From positions 118,033 through 182,032 of the forward strand of contig JACRMT010000016.1 in assembly GCA_016214855.1 (NCBI GenBank): 64,000 nt of DNA. The letters run 5' to 3'. How positions within the stretch are numbered: position 1 is the stretch's first letter; every line of letters starts with the position of its first letter. Positions 1-7,173 of the stretch are shown piece after piece. Origin of the DNA: Nitrospirota bacterium (GTDB lineage Bacteria > Nitrospirota > Thermodesulfovibrionia > Thermodesulfovibrionales > UBA6898). The position numbers and the translations under genes were made by a program. The notes under the pieces were generated by a model. It made no database searches, was not told the origin of the DNA, and saw nothing but the letters and a program-made list of their open reading frames with translations.

Positions 1-1
1 C

Positions 2-1522
2 AACGGTACGGTTATTGGAGAAGACCGCTGGAAAGGTATGGAGAAGCATATCGTCAACCTCAGTTTCAGCCAGTCATTGCTCCTTGAGGGAACAAATATC
101 ATAGAGGTCAAAGGCCTGCTTGATACCGGCATTCCTTACAGCGTATTCTTTGTGGATTCCTTTGACCTTACCTACCAGCGGTCATTGGCAGCCCATAATG
201 ATTCACTTGCCTTCACCGCAGCGGGCAGCCAGCCTCTGACCGTGCATGGCTTTACCAAACCCGATCTGTTCATCTTTGATATAACCGACCCTGACAGGCC
301 GGTCTTGAACAGGGCCGCAACCATTGACGGCTCAGGCGGCAATTACAGCATAAGTTTCAGACCGTCGCCCGGCTCCCGCTATCTTGCTATAGCATCTGAT
401 GCGGCAGCTGCCCCTGTTGATGCGGTGGCATCCAACCCCTCATCACTTTCCTCCATGGAGAACATGGCTGACTACCTCATCATAACCACAAAAGAACTTG
501 TTACCGCTGCGCAGGAACTTGCCGATTATCGGCAGGGACAGGGCCTTACGAGCATGATTGCAGATATCGAAAACATCATGGATGAGTTTAACCACGGCAT
601 ATCAAACCCTCATGCAATCCGGACTTTTCTGGCTTATGCTTTTACCAACTGGAGGAAGGCACCGAAATATGTTCTGCTTGCAGGGGACGGGACCTATGAT
701 TACAAAGATAACATGGGCATGGGAGACAACCTTCTGCCGACCCTGATGGCCGAGACGCCGCAGGTCATCTCGCCTTCCGACAACCTGTATGCAGACATGG
801 ACAATGATCATGTCCCTGATATTGCCATAGGCAGGCTTCCGGTGCTGACTGCTGAAGAACTGCGCAGTGTGATCGCCAAGATCATTGCCTATGAGAGCAC
901 TGCCGGCAGCAGGATCGTGATGCTTGCGGACAATCCGGATGCCGGGGGCAAGTTCCCCTCTGACAGCGATGACGTTGCAGCGCTTGTTCCGGCAGGCTAC
1001 TCGGTTTCCAGGATCTATCTTTCGGGGAATACCCTGGAGCAGGCCCGGCAGCTTCTTTTCAATGAAATACAGACCGGGGCCGTCCTGGTGAACTACACAG
1101 GCCATGCAGGTGTGGATCGTTTGGCCGGCGAGGGGCTGCTGCAGATGAGCGACGTGGCTTCCCTGCAAAATACCGTAAAGCCTTTTGTGCTGGCAGCCAT
1201 GACCTGCAGCGTGGGAAACTTTGCCCTGCCGGGATATGATTCCCTCAGCGAGGCCCTGGTGACAAAAGACCGGGGAGGCGCTGTGGCTGTCTGGGCACCT
1301 TCCGGACTGTCGTATAACTATCTGTCAAAGGTGCTGGATGAGCAGTTCTTCCGGGGCGGACTCCAAAACAGACAGTTCTTCCGGAGCGGACTTCAAAACG
1401 AGAGGGTTGCCTTAGGCAATGTAATACTCAAGGCATTCAGAAATTACCAGGCTGCGGGCAGACCTGCCTATATCATGGATATCTTCAACCTGCAGGGCGA
1501 TCCGGCGCTGCGGTTGTGGTAG
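2..1522 (+). CDS. C25-family (gingipain-like) cysteine peptidase, 5' end missing
   Basis: The frame is open from base 2, before the first ATG at 38, so the gene almost certainly starts upstream of the window. The visible part begins with a beta-rich stretch and continues into a Peptidase_C25 catalytic domain from about base 470, with the phrase ADYLIITT and the block KYVLLAGDGTYDY that are typical of the family. The catalytic pair is visible: His in YTGHAG (bases 1103-1105) and Cys in AAMTCSVG (1205-1207), 34 residues apart, as in gingipains. These peptidases are normally exported. The stop is one base before a PqqD-like gene of a peptide-maturation cluster, so it may process or export the product of the precursor gene at 2937. 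Its specificity cannot be read from sequence. A 10-residue tandem duplication lies near the C-terminus. Confidence 0.85.
   Translation, partial: NGTVIGEDRWKGMEKHIVNLSFSQSLLLEGTNIIEVKGLLDTGIPYSVFFVDSFDLTYQRSLAAHNDSLAFTAAGSQPLTVHGFTKPDLFIFDITDPDRPVLNRAATIDGSGGNYSISFRPSPGSRYLAIASDAAAAPVDAVASNPSSLSSMENMADYLIITTKELVTAAQELADYRQGQGLTSMIADIENIMDEFNHGISNPHAIRTFLAYAFTNWRKAPKYVLLAGDGTYDYKDNMGMGDNLLPTLMAETPQVISPSDNLYADMDNDHVPDIAIGRLPVLTAEELRSVIAKIIAYESTAGSRIVMLADNPDAGGKFPSDSDDVAALVPAGYSVSRIYLSGNTLEQARQLLFNEIQTGAVLVNYTGHAGVDRLAGEGLLQMSDVASLQNTVKPFVLAAMTCSVGNFALPGYDSLSEALVTKDRGGAVAVWAPSGLSYNYLSKVLDEQFFRGGLQNRQFFRSGLQNERVALGNVILKAFRNYQAAGRPAYIMDIFNLQGDPALRLW
1343..1402 (+). repeat. 30-bp in-frame tandem duplication in the C25 peptidase
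   Basis: Two adjacent 30-bp units encode QFFRGGLQNR and QFFRSGLQNE. They differ at a few positions, so the duplication is not brand new. It lies after the catalytic Cys and lengthens a loop or helix near the C-terminal end of the peptidase domain. Confidence 0.85.
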
Positions 1523-1523
1523 C

Positions 1524-1838
1524 ATGTCAGAAAAAATGAAGGATCAGGAAGCTCCCTTGAGGGAAAAGGTCTTCATGAAAAATGAAGATATTGTCACCCG
1601 GAAGATCGCCGGGGAGCTCTTCATTGTGCCTGTCAGGGGAAGGCTGGCTGATATGCAGAGGATCTTCACCCTCAATCCGGTTGCTGAATACATCTGGGAT
1701 TCTCTTGACGGCCGGGCAAGCATTGAAGATATCCGCAGAGGCGTCTTATCCGCGTATGAAGTCCCGGAAGATCAGGCAAATACTGATATCGCGGATTTTA
1801 TCAGAGAGCTTTTGGATGCGGATCTGATCAGGGAGTGA
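1524..1838 (+). CDS. PqqD-like peptide-binding protein (RiPP recognition element)
   Basis: The 104-residue product matches the small PqqD fold: an N-terminal beta region, then LNPVAEYIWDSLDG, an acidic IEDIRRGV helix and a C-terminal FIRELLDADLIRE helix. PqqD proteins bind leader peptides of ribosomally made natural products and present them to a radical SAM enzyme. The ATG at 1524 is directly after the peptidase stop and the TGA overlaps the GTG start of the radical SAM gene (GTGA), so the three genes are translationally coupled. The partner is most likely the radical SAM enzyme encoded next, and the ligand the leader of the peptide at 2937. The binding role is inferred from family and context. 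Confidence 0.85.
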   Translation: MSEKMKDQEAPLREKVFMKNEDIVTRKIAGELFIVPVRGRLADMQRIFTLNPVAEYIWDSLDGRASIEDIRRGVLSAYEVPEDQANTDIADFIRELLDADLIRE

Positions 1839-2947
1839 ACAGAACCATGGAATGTTTGGAAACGACATACCCTGATAATATGCAGTATCTCCGGGAATTC
1901 AATGCAAGGTCAGCCAGACTTCGTGTGCCGCTTTCCGGCAGTCTTGATCTTACACACCGCTGCAATCTCAGATGCCTGCACTGTTATACCGGCGATCATG
2001 CCGGCGATATGTCCGTTACGGAGATGGATACCGGGAGAATAGTATCACTTCTCGATGAACTCAGTGATGCCGGCTGTCTCTATCTCCTGTTGACAGGAGG
2101 CGAACCCCTGCTGAGAAAGGATTTCCCTGAAATTTATCGTTATGCAAAAGAGAAAGGTTTCGTCATAACCGTATTTACAAACGGCACGCTGATATCAGAC
2201 GAAATCGTACAACTTTTCGAGAAAATGCCGCCTCACATCGTTGAGATAAGCCTGTATGGAGCTACTGGGCCGACGTATGAAAGCATCACCGGCGTAACGG
2301 GTTCGTACCAAAAATGCCTTTTGGGCATCAATAACTTGTTGGATCAAAAGATAAATGTCAGACTGAAAACCATTCTTATGACCCTTAACAGCCACGAATT
2401 CTCTGATATAGAACGCATGGCAAAGGACTTCGGGGTGAAATTCCGTTTTGATGCAGGGATATTCCCTCGTTTAAATGGAGACCAATCTCCTGTCAGTTTC
2501 AGAGTTGCACCAGCTGAGTCAGTGGACAAGGAATTTTCAGCCATCGAACGTATCGCCGAGTGGGAAAAGTTTCTTGACAATCATTGGCATGGATCTTTCT
2601 CTGATGACCTCTATCAATGCGGGGCCGGAATTACAAGCTTCTATATAGACCCCTTCGGAAATCTGCGTCCCTGTCTCATGACGACCACCCTTTCCTATGA
2701 CCTTCTAAAAGGAAGCTTCTTTACCGGTTGGAACGAAATATCATCGCGTATCAGAGAGAAAAAAGCAGGTCGTGAGTTCGCCTGTAATACGTGTGACAAA
2801 AAACTGCATTGCGGTTATTGTCCTGCTTTTTTCGAACTTGAAAACAGGGATGAACAGGTGCGTTCCGAATACCTTTGCGCCATGGGGATCAGTCGGCACG
2901 AAAAGTTGCAAAATATCTACTCAAAAGGAGCTCAGCATGAAAAATAG
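1835..2947 (+). CDS. Radical SAM/SPASM peptide maturase
   Basis: The 370-residue protein has the radical SAM CxxxCxxC motif as CNLRCLHC (Cys 43, 47, 50) that holds the SAM-binding 4Fe-4S cluster, followed by the GGEPLL motif. The C-terminal third has a SPASM-type set of cysteines (YQCGAG, LRPCLM, FACNTCDKKLHCGYC and YLCAMG), which hold auxiliary clusters. Such enzymes install thioether, C-C or other crosslinks, or epimerise residues, in precursor peptides. The GTG at 1835 overlaps the PqqD stop; an ATG at 1847 is an alternative start. The gene's 3' end overlaps the precursor gene by 11 bases, which strongly suggests the peptide at 2937 is its substrate. The exact chemistry is not predictable from sequence. 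Confidence 0.92.
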   Translation: MNRTMECLETTYPDNMQYLREFNARSARLRVPLSGSLDLTHRCNLRCLHCYTGDHAGDMSVTEMDTGRIVSLLDELSDAGCLYLLLTGGEPLLRKDFPEIYRYAKEKGFVITVFTNGTLISDEIVQLFEKMPPHIVEISLYGATGPTYESITGVTGSYQKCLLGINNLLDQKINVRLKTILMTLNSHEFSDIERMAKDFGVKFRFDAGIFPRLNGDQSPVSFRVAPAESVDKEFSAIERIAEWEKFLDNHWHGSFSDDLYQCGAGITSFYIDPFGNLRPCLMTTTLSYDLLKGSFFTGWNEISSRIREKKAGREFACNTCDKKLHCGYCPAFFELENRDEQVRSEYLCAMGISRHEKLQNIYSKGAQHEK

Positions 2948-3110
2948 CGACCATGAAATGACAAGCAAACAGGCATATGAAAAACCAAAGCTCAGGGTTA
3001 TCGAGCTGGTCGCCGAAGAAGTGATGGGCGTCGGATGCAAAACTGCTGCGAGTCCCGCGCTTGGTGCATCCTTCTGTGCCTCTGGCGCGTGTTCACTCCC
3101 GGGATCATAA
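2937..3110 (+). CDS. Candidate RiPP precursor peptide, 57 aa
   Basis: A strong AAGGAG (2925-2930) sits six bases before the ATG. The product has a charged leader (AYEKPKLRVIELVAEEV), a GVGCK junction, and a small-residue-rich C-terminal part with Ala, Ser, Gly, Pro and Cys. Cysteines are at residues 34, 47 and 52, with Cys/Ser/Ala spacing suited to thioether crosslinks. It overlaps the radical SAM gene by 11 bases and follows the PqqD-like gene, the classic place for a substrate peptide. A plausible cleavage point is around GVGCK, leaving a core of about 20 residues, but this is inference. No signal peptide is present, so export or removal of the leader would depend on neighbouring genes. I do not recognise a characterised product family. 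Confidence 0.8.
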   Translation: MKNSDHEMTSKQAYEKPKLRVIELVAEEVMGVGCKTAASPALGASFCASGACSLPGS

Positions 3111-3204
3111 CCAGAATTGGGAATCCCTTGAACTCTATTTTTTTTCATCTCTTTCTGCCTTTTCACCAGCGCATAGAATTTCTTGTTTCCTCTGCGCACT
3201 CCTG

Positions 3205-4122
3205 ATGGAAAACGTCATGCATATGGAAGTCGCCGGCATTAATTTTGCCGTCAGCTGTCATTACCCGCTCTCCGTCGACAGGCTTCAGGATACTTACCAC
3301 CCGTTCATAAACAATGCCGTTTCTCCAGCGGCAGATATACACGTCAATGTCCGGATCGAGACCGGCGACATGCCTGACACCGGACAGATGACAAAGGTCT
3401 TTGATACCGGCCAGTCCTGGTCTATGTTCAGACAGGGTACTGATTATTTCCTGTCGCTCAATTTCCCCTCGGCAGGCGGCCGGGGCATCTGGCTTGCAGC
3501 GTTCGACATGTATTGCGATACCATAACAATCTATTGCAGTGACCTGCTCATCAACAAAGGTGAAGGTGAAGGGCAGACAACCTGTTTTACGCCGCTGACC
3601 TATCCCCTTGACCAACTCCTATTGATGTACATACTGGCAGCGAAAGGTGGTGCATTGCTTCATGCCGCCGGAGCTGACATGAACAGCAGGGGATACGTCT
3701 TCCCCGGCAGATCCGGCGCCGGCAAAAGCACCCTGTCACGTCTCTTTCTCCCCATAGAGACAGCACAGGTGCTCAGCGATGATCGCATTATAATCAGAAA
3801 AATAGACGGCATATTCATGGCGTGCGGAACACCCTGGGCAGGGGATGCCGGGATAGCCGAGAATAAACGTGTCACGCTTGACCGCATATTCTTTATTCGT
3901 CATGCCGGAACAAACAGGGTAAAGGAGCTTACACCAGCAGAGGCGGTTAAAAGGCTTATGCCGGTGACCTCTGTTCCATGGTATGACAGGCAGGCAATGC
4001 AGAGCATACTTACATTCTGTGAGGACCTGGTTCTGAATATACCTGCATATGAACTATATTTCAGGCCTGATGCTGAAATGGTCACATTTCTTGAAGATTT
4101 CATCACCCGGGGCAGGATATGA
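3205..4122 (+). CDS. HPr-kinase-like P-loop protein of a peptide-maturation cluster
   Basis: The protein has a Walker A motif GRSGAGKST (about residues 168-176) followed by LSDDRIII and a GTPWAGD block, as in the C-terminal half of HPr kinase/phosphorylase and in the HPrK-like proteins found in some lasso-peptide and other RiPP clusters. An N-terminal beta-rich domain of about 150 residues is not recognised. I chose the ATG at 3205, since an upstream in-frame start would overlap the precursor gene; ATGs at 3217 and 3223 are also possible. Known relatives in lasso-peptide clusters phosphorylate a serine of the precursor; here the many Ser residues of the peptide at 2937 are possible targets. 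That role is inferred. It does not appear to belong to a PTS, since no HPr or EI gene is nearby. Confidence 0.8.
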   Translation: MENVMHMEVAGINFAVSCHYPLSVDRLQDTYHPFINNAVSPAADIHVNVRIETGDMPDTGQMTKVFDTGQSWSMFRQGTDYFLSLNFPSAGGRGIWLAAFDMYCDTITIYCSDLLINKGEGEGQTTCFTPLTYPLDQLLLMYILAAKGGALLHAAGADMNSRGYVFPGRSGAGKSTLSRLFLPIETAQVLSDDRIIIRKIDGIFMACGTPWAGDAGIAENKRVTLDRIFFIRHAGTNRVKELTPAEAVKRLMPVTSVPWYDRQAMQSILTFCEDLVLNIPAYELYFRPDAEMVTFLEDFITRGRI

Positions 4123-4159
4123 TCAGCCCGGAGGCCGGCGGCTGTTGACCGCAGCATAG

Positions 4160-4675
4160 ATGATGCCTTACGATAAGCATATGCAGAAGGGGTCAGTGCT
4201 TTATTTCAGGGAAATGGCCGGAGCAGTTCTCAGAGAAGGCGCACAGCTCTCATTTCGGGCAGGCGGCAGGTCCATGTCACCCTTTATCCGTGACAATGAA
4301 ACCGTCATAGTTGAGCCGCCATCCAGCAGTCTGCGCATCGGTGATGTAATCCTTTTTGGGTCCTCAGAACAGCATCTGACGCTCCACCGCATAGTCAGAA
4401 AAACAGCTGACGGTTATGTAACAAGAGGTGATTCTACCTGCCATGAAGACGGGACGGTTCATCATAATGCGGTTCTCGGCAGAGCTGTCCTTGTTGTCGG
4501 CGGCCTGAGCTTCCACCTCAGATTTCCGCTCAGCGCGCTCGTGGCCCTTGCACTCCGCATGAGAAAACGGCCCGCGCTTTTTGGCATACTCAGAGTACCC
4601 GGCCGTTTTCTTCTCCGCAGCCTGCAACAACCGGGCAGAGGCCGCGCACGTACCAGCTCGCAGAGATTGACATAG
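4160..4675 (+). CDS. S26 signal-peptidase-like protein (Ser-His, Sec11 type)
   Basis: The 171-residue product contains GRSMSP with the probable nucleophile Ser 38, then RIGDVILF, LTLHRIV with His 76, and VTRGDST. A His in the LHRIV box instead of the bacterial catalytic Lys marks the Sec11/archaeal-type branch of family S26. The C-terminus has a hydrophobic run (ALVALALRM) and a basic tail. Such small S26-like proteins recur next to HPrK-like and PqqD genes in peptide clusters, so it may remove the leader or a signal sequence. ATGs at 4160, 4163 and 4181 are possible starts; none has a clear ribosome binding site. The role is inferred from context. Confidence 0.75.
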   Translation: MMPYDKHMQKGSVLYFREMAGAVLREGAQLSFRAGGRSMSPFIRDNETVIVEPPSSSLRIGDVILFGSSEQHLTLHRIVRKTADGYVTRGDSTCHEDGTVHHNAVLGRAVLVVGGLSFHLRFPLSALVALALRMRKRPALFGILRVPGRFLLRSLQQPGRGRARTSSQRLT

Positions 4676-4695
4676 TATATGATCCCTGTGATAAT
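4667..4695 (+). promoter_or_regulatory. Strong sigma-70 promoter, TTGACA-17-GATAAT
   Basis: TTGACA at 4667-4672 and GATAAT at 4690-4695 are separated by exactly 17 bases. The -35 box overlaps the 3' end of the signal-peptidase-like gene. The expected start of transcription, six or seven bases past the -10 box, coincides with the ATG at 4702, and no Shine-Dalgarno sequence precedes that ATG. The transcript may therefore be leaderless. Confidence 0.7.
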
Positions 4696-4701
4696 AACTA
4701 T

Positions 4702-5346
4702 ATGAACTTCCCGAAGATACTGACAATAGCTCTGTCCGTCGTCTTGCTGTTTGCAAGTCAGACATTGGGGCAGCCGCGCACCGCAGAGGAGGCTTGCGAT
4801 TCCCTGAAGGCTGCTGTCAGGAGCGGCGCAGAACCGCGCTCTGCGCTCAGGGACATACTGAGGACAAAGCAGGAATTCTGCCCGATCATACGCTGCGCTC
4901 TTGAGATCGGCATACCGCTTAAGGCAGTACATCTGGCAGCAAGAGACGCAGCCCTGCAGGACGACGTGGTAACCCGCTGCTCGACTTCAGCCTGCAGTCA
5001 GACCTTCAGACTCTTCGAAACAGATGAGGTCTGCAAACAGATAAAACGGGAGGTCGCAAGCGGAAAAGATGCTGCTGCGGTGACCCTCGAAAAACTTCGT
5101 CAGGGATATCAGGCCTGCATTGTGCTCAAGTGTACAGTGGCTGCAGGCGCCGATCTTGACGGCGTGATCAAGGCTGCGCGTGACGCAAAGGTATCCGATG
5201 ATATCATTTCACGCTGCTGCATGGACGGCTGCGCAGACCCTTACCGCGTTGCCAGACTCCTGCGTGAACCTGACAGGGTCATCCCCATTGAACCGACAAG
5301 GCCGGGAGGCACAAAATCCGGATACCTCAGCCCATCAGGCTTTTAA
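4702..5346 (+). CDS. Secreted Cys-rich protein with two internal repeats
   Basis: The 214-residue product starts with a clear signal peptide (hydrophobic ILTIALSVVLLFAS, cleavage near LGQP). The mature part holds two copies of an approximately 75-residue unit, each with the pattern CxxL or CKQI, then FCPIIRCAL or ACIVLKCTV, an AARDA helix, and a closing Cys cluster (RCSTSACS and RCCMDGCADP). Matched cysteines suggest disulfides in the periplasm or outside the cell. I do not recognise the family. It follows the RiPP-like genes but has its own promoter, so it could be a partner, an immunity protein or unrelated. The C-terminus is low-complexity and polar. Confidence 0.75.
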   Translation: MNFPKILTIALSVVLLFASQTLGQPRTAEEACDSLKAAVRSGAEPRSALRDILRTKQEFCPIIRCALEIGIPLKAVHLAARDAALQDDVVTRCSTSACSQTFRLFETDEVCKQIKREVASGKDAAAVTLEKLRQGYQACIVLKCTVAAGADLDGVIKAARDAKVSDDIISRCCMDGCADPYRVARLLREPDRVIPIEPTRPGGTKSGYLSPSGF

Positions 5347-5445
5347 TTTGTCAGCTTTGCTGCCCCAACGTTTTTCTTTAAGCTGCTTTTTTTAGCTCTC
5401 ACTATCAGCTTTTCGGCGCCCTGCCTCACCAATATTAATATTTTT

Positions 5446-5473
5446 TTGCGATATTTTTATGCAATAATATAAC
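5446..5473 (+). promoter_or_regulatory. Possible promoter before the outer-membrane barrel gene
   Basis: TTGCGA (5446-5451) and TATAAC (5468-5473) with a 16-base spacer lie in an A/T-rich stretch after the RiPP-like cluster. Transcription would begin near 5480, which would favour the second ATG of the next gene at 5498 over the one at 5477. The -35 match is moderate. Confidence 0.35.
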
Positions 5474-5476
5474 AAT

Positions 5477-7075
5477 ATGGTTTATGTTAAGAAAAAGATG
5501 TTCTCGGGAAAAAGATGGTCCGGTCCTGCTTTCCCCCTACGCAGAGCATGTCAGGAGATCTTTCTTGTATTAGCTCTTTTTTTGCCGATCTGTAATGCGT
5601 GGGCTGCATCCGGACCGGGCAATCAGAACGAGATCCCGGCTGTGCAAGCTGTCACTCCATCAGATCTGCAGCCCGAAAAAGCTGCCGCAGCACCGGCTCA
5701 GAAGTTGGAAATGGGGCGCTTCAGCAGTATGGAAACTGCAAAGGCCTTTCTCCTGAATCTCACGGAAAGCGGGTACATCGGCGGCATCGAACAACAGAAA
5801 GACAGCAGCGGACAGATCGAGTATCAGGTGCATGTTCTGCTTTCCTCCGTGCCTGAGGCAGGCGCAGGCTCTGAAAGTCTGACCTGGTCTCTTCTCGGGA
5901 CAAAGGGAAAGAACATACACGGTGCAGTGACCCTCACCGGTATCTTCACAGACAATGCCTTTAATACAAAGGAAAACCGCAAGAGCGACTTTTCCCTGTT
6001 CCTCACGCCGGAGGTCTGGCTGAATCTTCCGCGCACAGACAAGGGCATTTCCTACGAAAGTGTTTCTCCCCGCTCGGCAGGCGGGCATCTCGTTGATACG
6101 CTTCTGGGCGAGCGGCTCTTCGGATATCAGGCTTCACTCTATTATCGGGCTGATCTGCCGCTGATAACAGCAAAGACCTCACCTTACGGCAATGCTGCAA
6201 CGCACAAGCTTGCAGCCGGACTTGCCCTGATCGGCAACAGATTTTCTCTCATCCTGTCAGACCAGTTCGAGAAGTCCTATCAGGAGCGGGAAGCAGGCCA
6301 GCTCATCCGTGCTGATGCCGAAAATCGCTATGATGCAAACCGCTTAAGCGCAAGCGCAGCCTATGATACCAGAAACCGCCTGATCTTCAGCCTCGACTAT
6401 ACAAACTTCACCACTCAGTATAGCGGCGAAAGCTCGGCGCTCCTTGACCGACACGACTATGGGCTTACTCCGGCTGTTCGGTACAGGATCACTCCCAGGA
6501 TCAACCTGTTGGCCGAATATACCTTCTACTCCATTTCCTACGACGGCAACAGCTTGTTGGACAGCAGGGAGCAATATCTTCTGGGAGGTCTCGAATGGAG
6601 GCTCACGGAAAAGTCTTTCGGCCGCCTCAAGGCAGGTTATGAGATGAAAGACTTCGAACACGGAAGCAGGTACAAAGGCTACAGCTTTGAGCTTCAGCTG
6701 GAACACAGACTGACACCGAAAACACAGGTTGCCCTGGCCGCATACCGCAAGACGAACGAGACACGGGTCATAGGGACTGCCTTTGCGATATCAACGGGTG
6801 CCCGCCTTGCTCTCAGTCATATGATAACCGCCAGGATCACTGCAGCGGCCAAGCTTTTTTATCTGAACGACCGGCACAGGGGAACTTCTCCGGCACTGCT
6901 TTCGGAAACTGCAGTAAAGGACAACATTTATCAGGCCGGCATTGAAGTCCAGTATGCCTTCCGCAGATGGCTCAGGGCACGCGCGGAATACCTCTTCACC
7001 GTAAAAGATTCAACAGACCCTGCCTTTGACTATCGTTCCAATACCCTGCTTTTAGGCCTCACCGGCTCGTTCTGA
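5477..7075 (+). CDS. Outer-membrane beta-barrel protein of the EPS locus
   Basis: The 532-residue protein has a basic N-terminus and signal peptide (LVLALFLPICNAWAA). Next comes a short SPOR-like stretch (MGRFSSMETAKAFLLNL) and then about 380 residues of alternating amphipathic beta strands rich in Tyr, Arg and Asn, ending in Phe, as in outer-membrane barrels. It resembles barrels that accompany Wza/Wzc genes in EPS and exosortase loci. The likely role is passage or anchoring of polysaccharide in the outer membrane. ATG 5498 is an alternative start that still keeps the signal peptide. No exosortase gene or PEP-CTERM tail is seen in the window. Confidence 0.75.
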   Translation: MVYVKKKMFSGKRWSGPAFPLRRACQEIFLVLALFLPICNAWAASGPGNQNEIPAVQAVTPSDLQPEKAAAAPAQKLEMGRFSSMETAKAFLLNLTESGYIGGIEQQKDSSGQIEYQVHVLLSSVPEAGAGSESLTWSLLGTKGKNIHGAVTLTGIFTDNAFNTKENRKSDFSLFLTPEVWLNLPRTDKGISYESVSPRSAGGHLVDTLLGERLFGYQASLYYRADLPLITAKTSPYGNAATHKLAAGLALIGNRFSLILSDQFEKSYQEREAGQLIRADAENRYDANRLSASAAYDTRNRLIFSLDYTNFTTQYSGESSALLDRHDYGLTPAVRYRITPRINLLAEYTFYSISYDGNSLLDSREQYLLGGLEWRLTEKSFGRLKAGYEMKDFEHGSRYKGYSFELQLEHRLTPKTQVALAAYRKTNETRVIGTAFAISTGARLALSHMITARITAAAKLFYLNDRHRGTSPALLSETAVKDNIYQAGIEVQYAFRRWLRARAEYLFTVKDSTDPAFDYRSNTLLLGLTGSF

Positions 7076-7105
7076 CGGCAGCCTGTCCTGTTCTTGCATT
7101 GGCCA

Positions 7106-7149
7106 ACAGTAGGTGCTCCAGGCACCGACAGCAGGTGCTTTAGGCATCG
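7106..7149 (+). repeat. Two 22-bp tandem direct repeats upstream of the first wza
   Basis: Units at 7106-7127 and 7128-7149 match at 18 of 22 positions. Each contains AGGTGCT and AGGCA. Two helical turns per unit and position just upstream of a TATAAT box suggest an activator site covering the -35 region. Confidence 0.7.
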
Positions 7150-7158
7150 AAAATGGTC

Positions 7159-7164
7159 TATAAT
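7159..7164 (+). promoter_or_regulatory. TATAAT -10 box of the first EPS operon
   Basis: A perfect TATAAT lies ten bases before the preferred ATG at 7174. No good -35 box occurs at 16-18 bases; the tandem repeats occupy that place. Transcription would start at about 7171, leaving almost no leader, and no Shine-Dalgarno sequence is present. Confidence 0.5.
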
Positions 7165-7173
7165 TGTACTGTA

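Noticed and set aside
3061..3204. A longer start for the HPrK-like gene
   Set aside because: The earlier in-frame start lies inside the precursor gene and adds 48 residues without a ribosome binding site.
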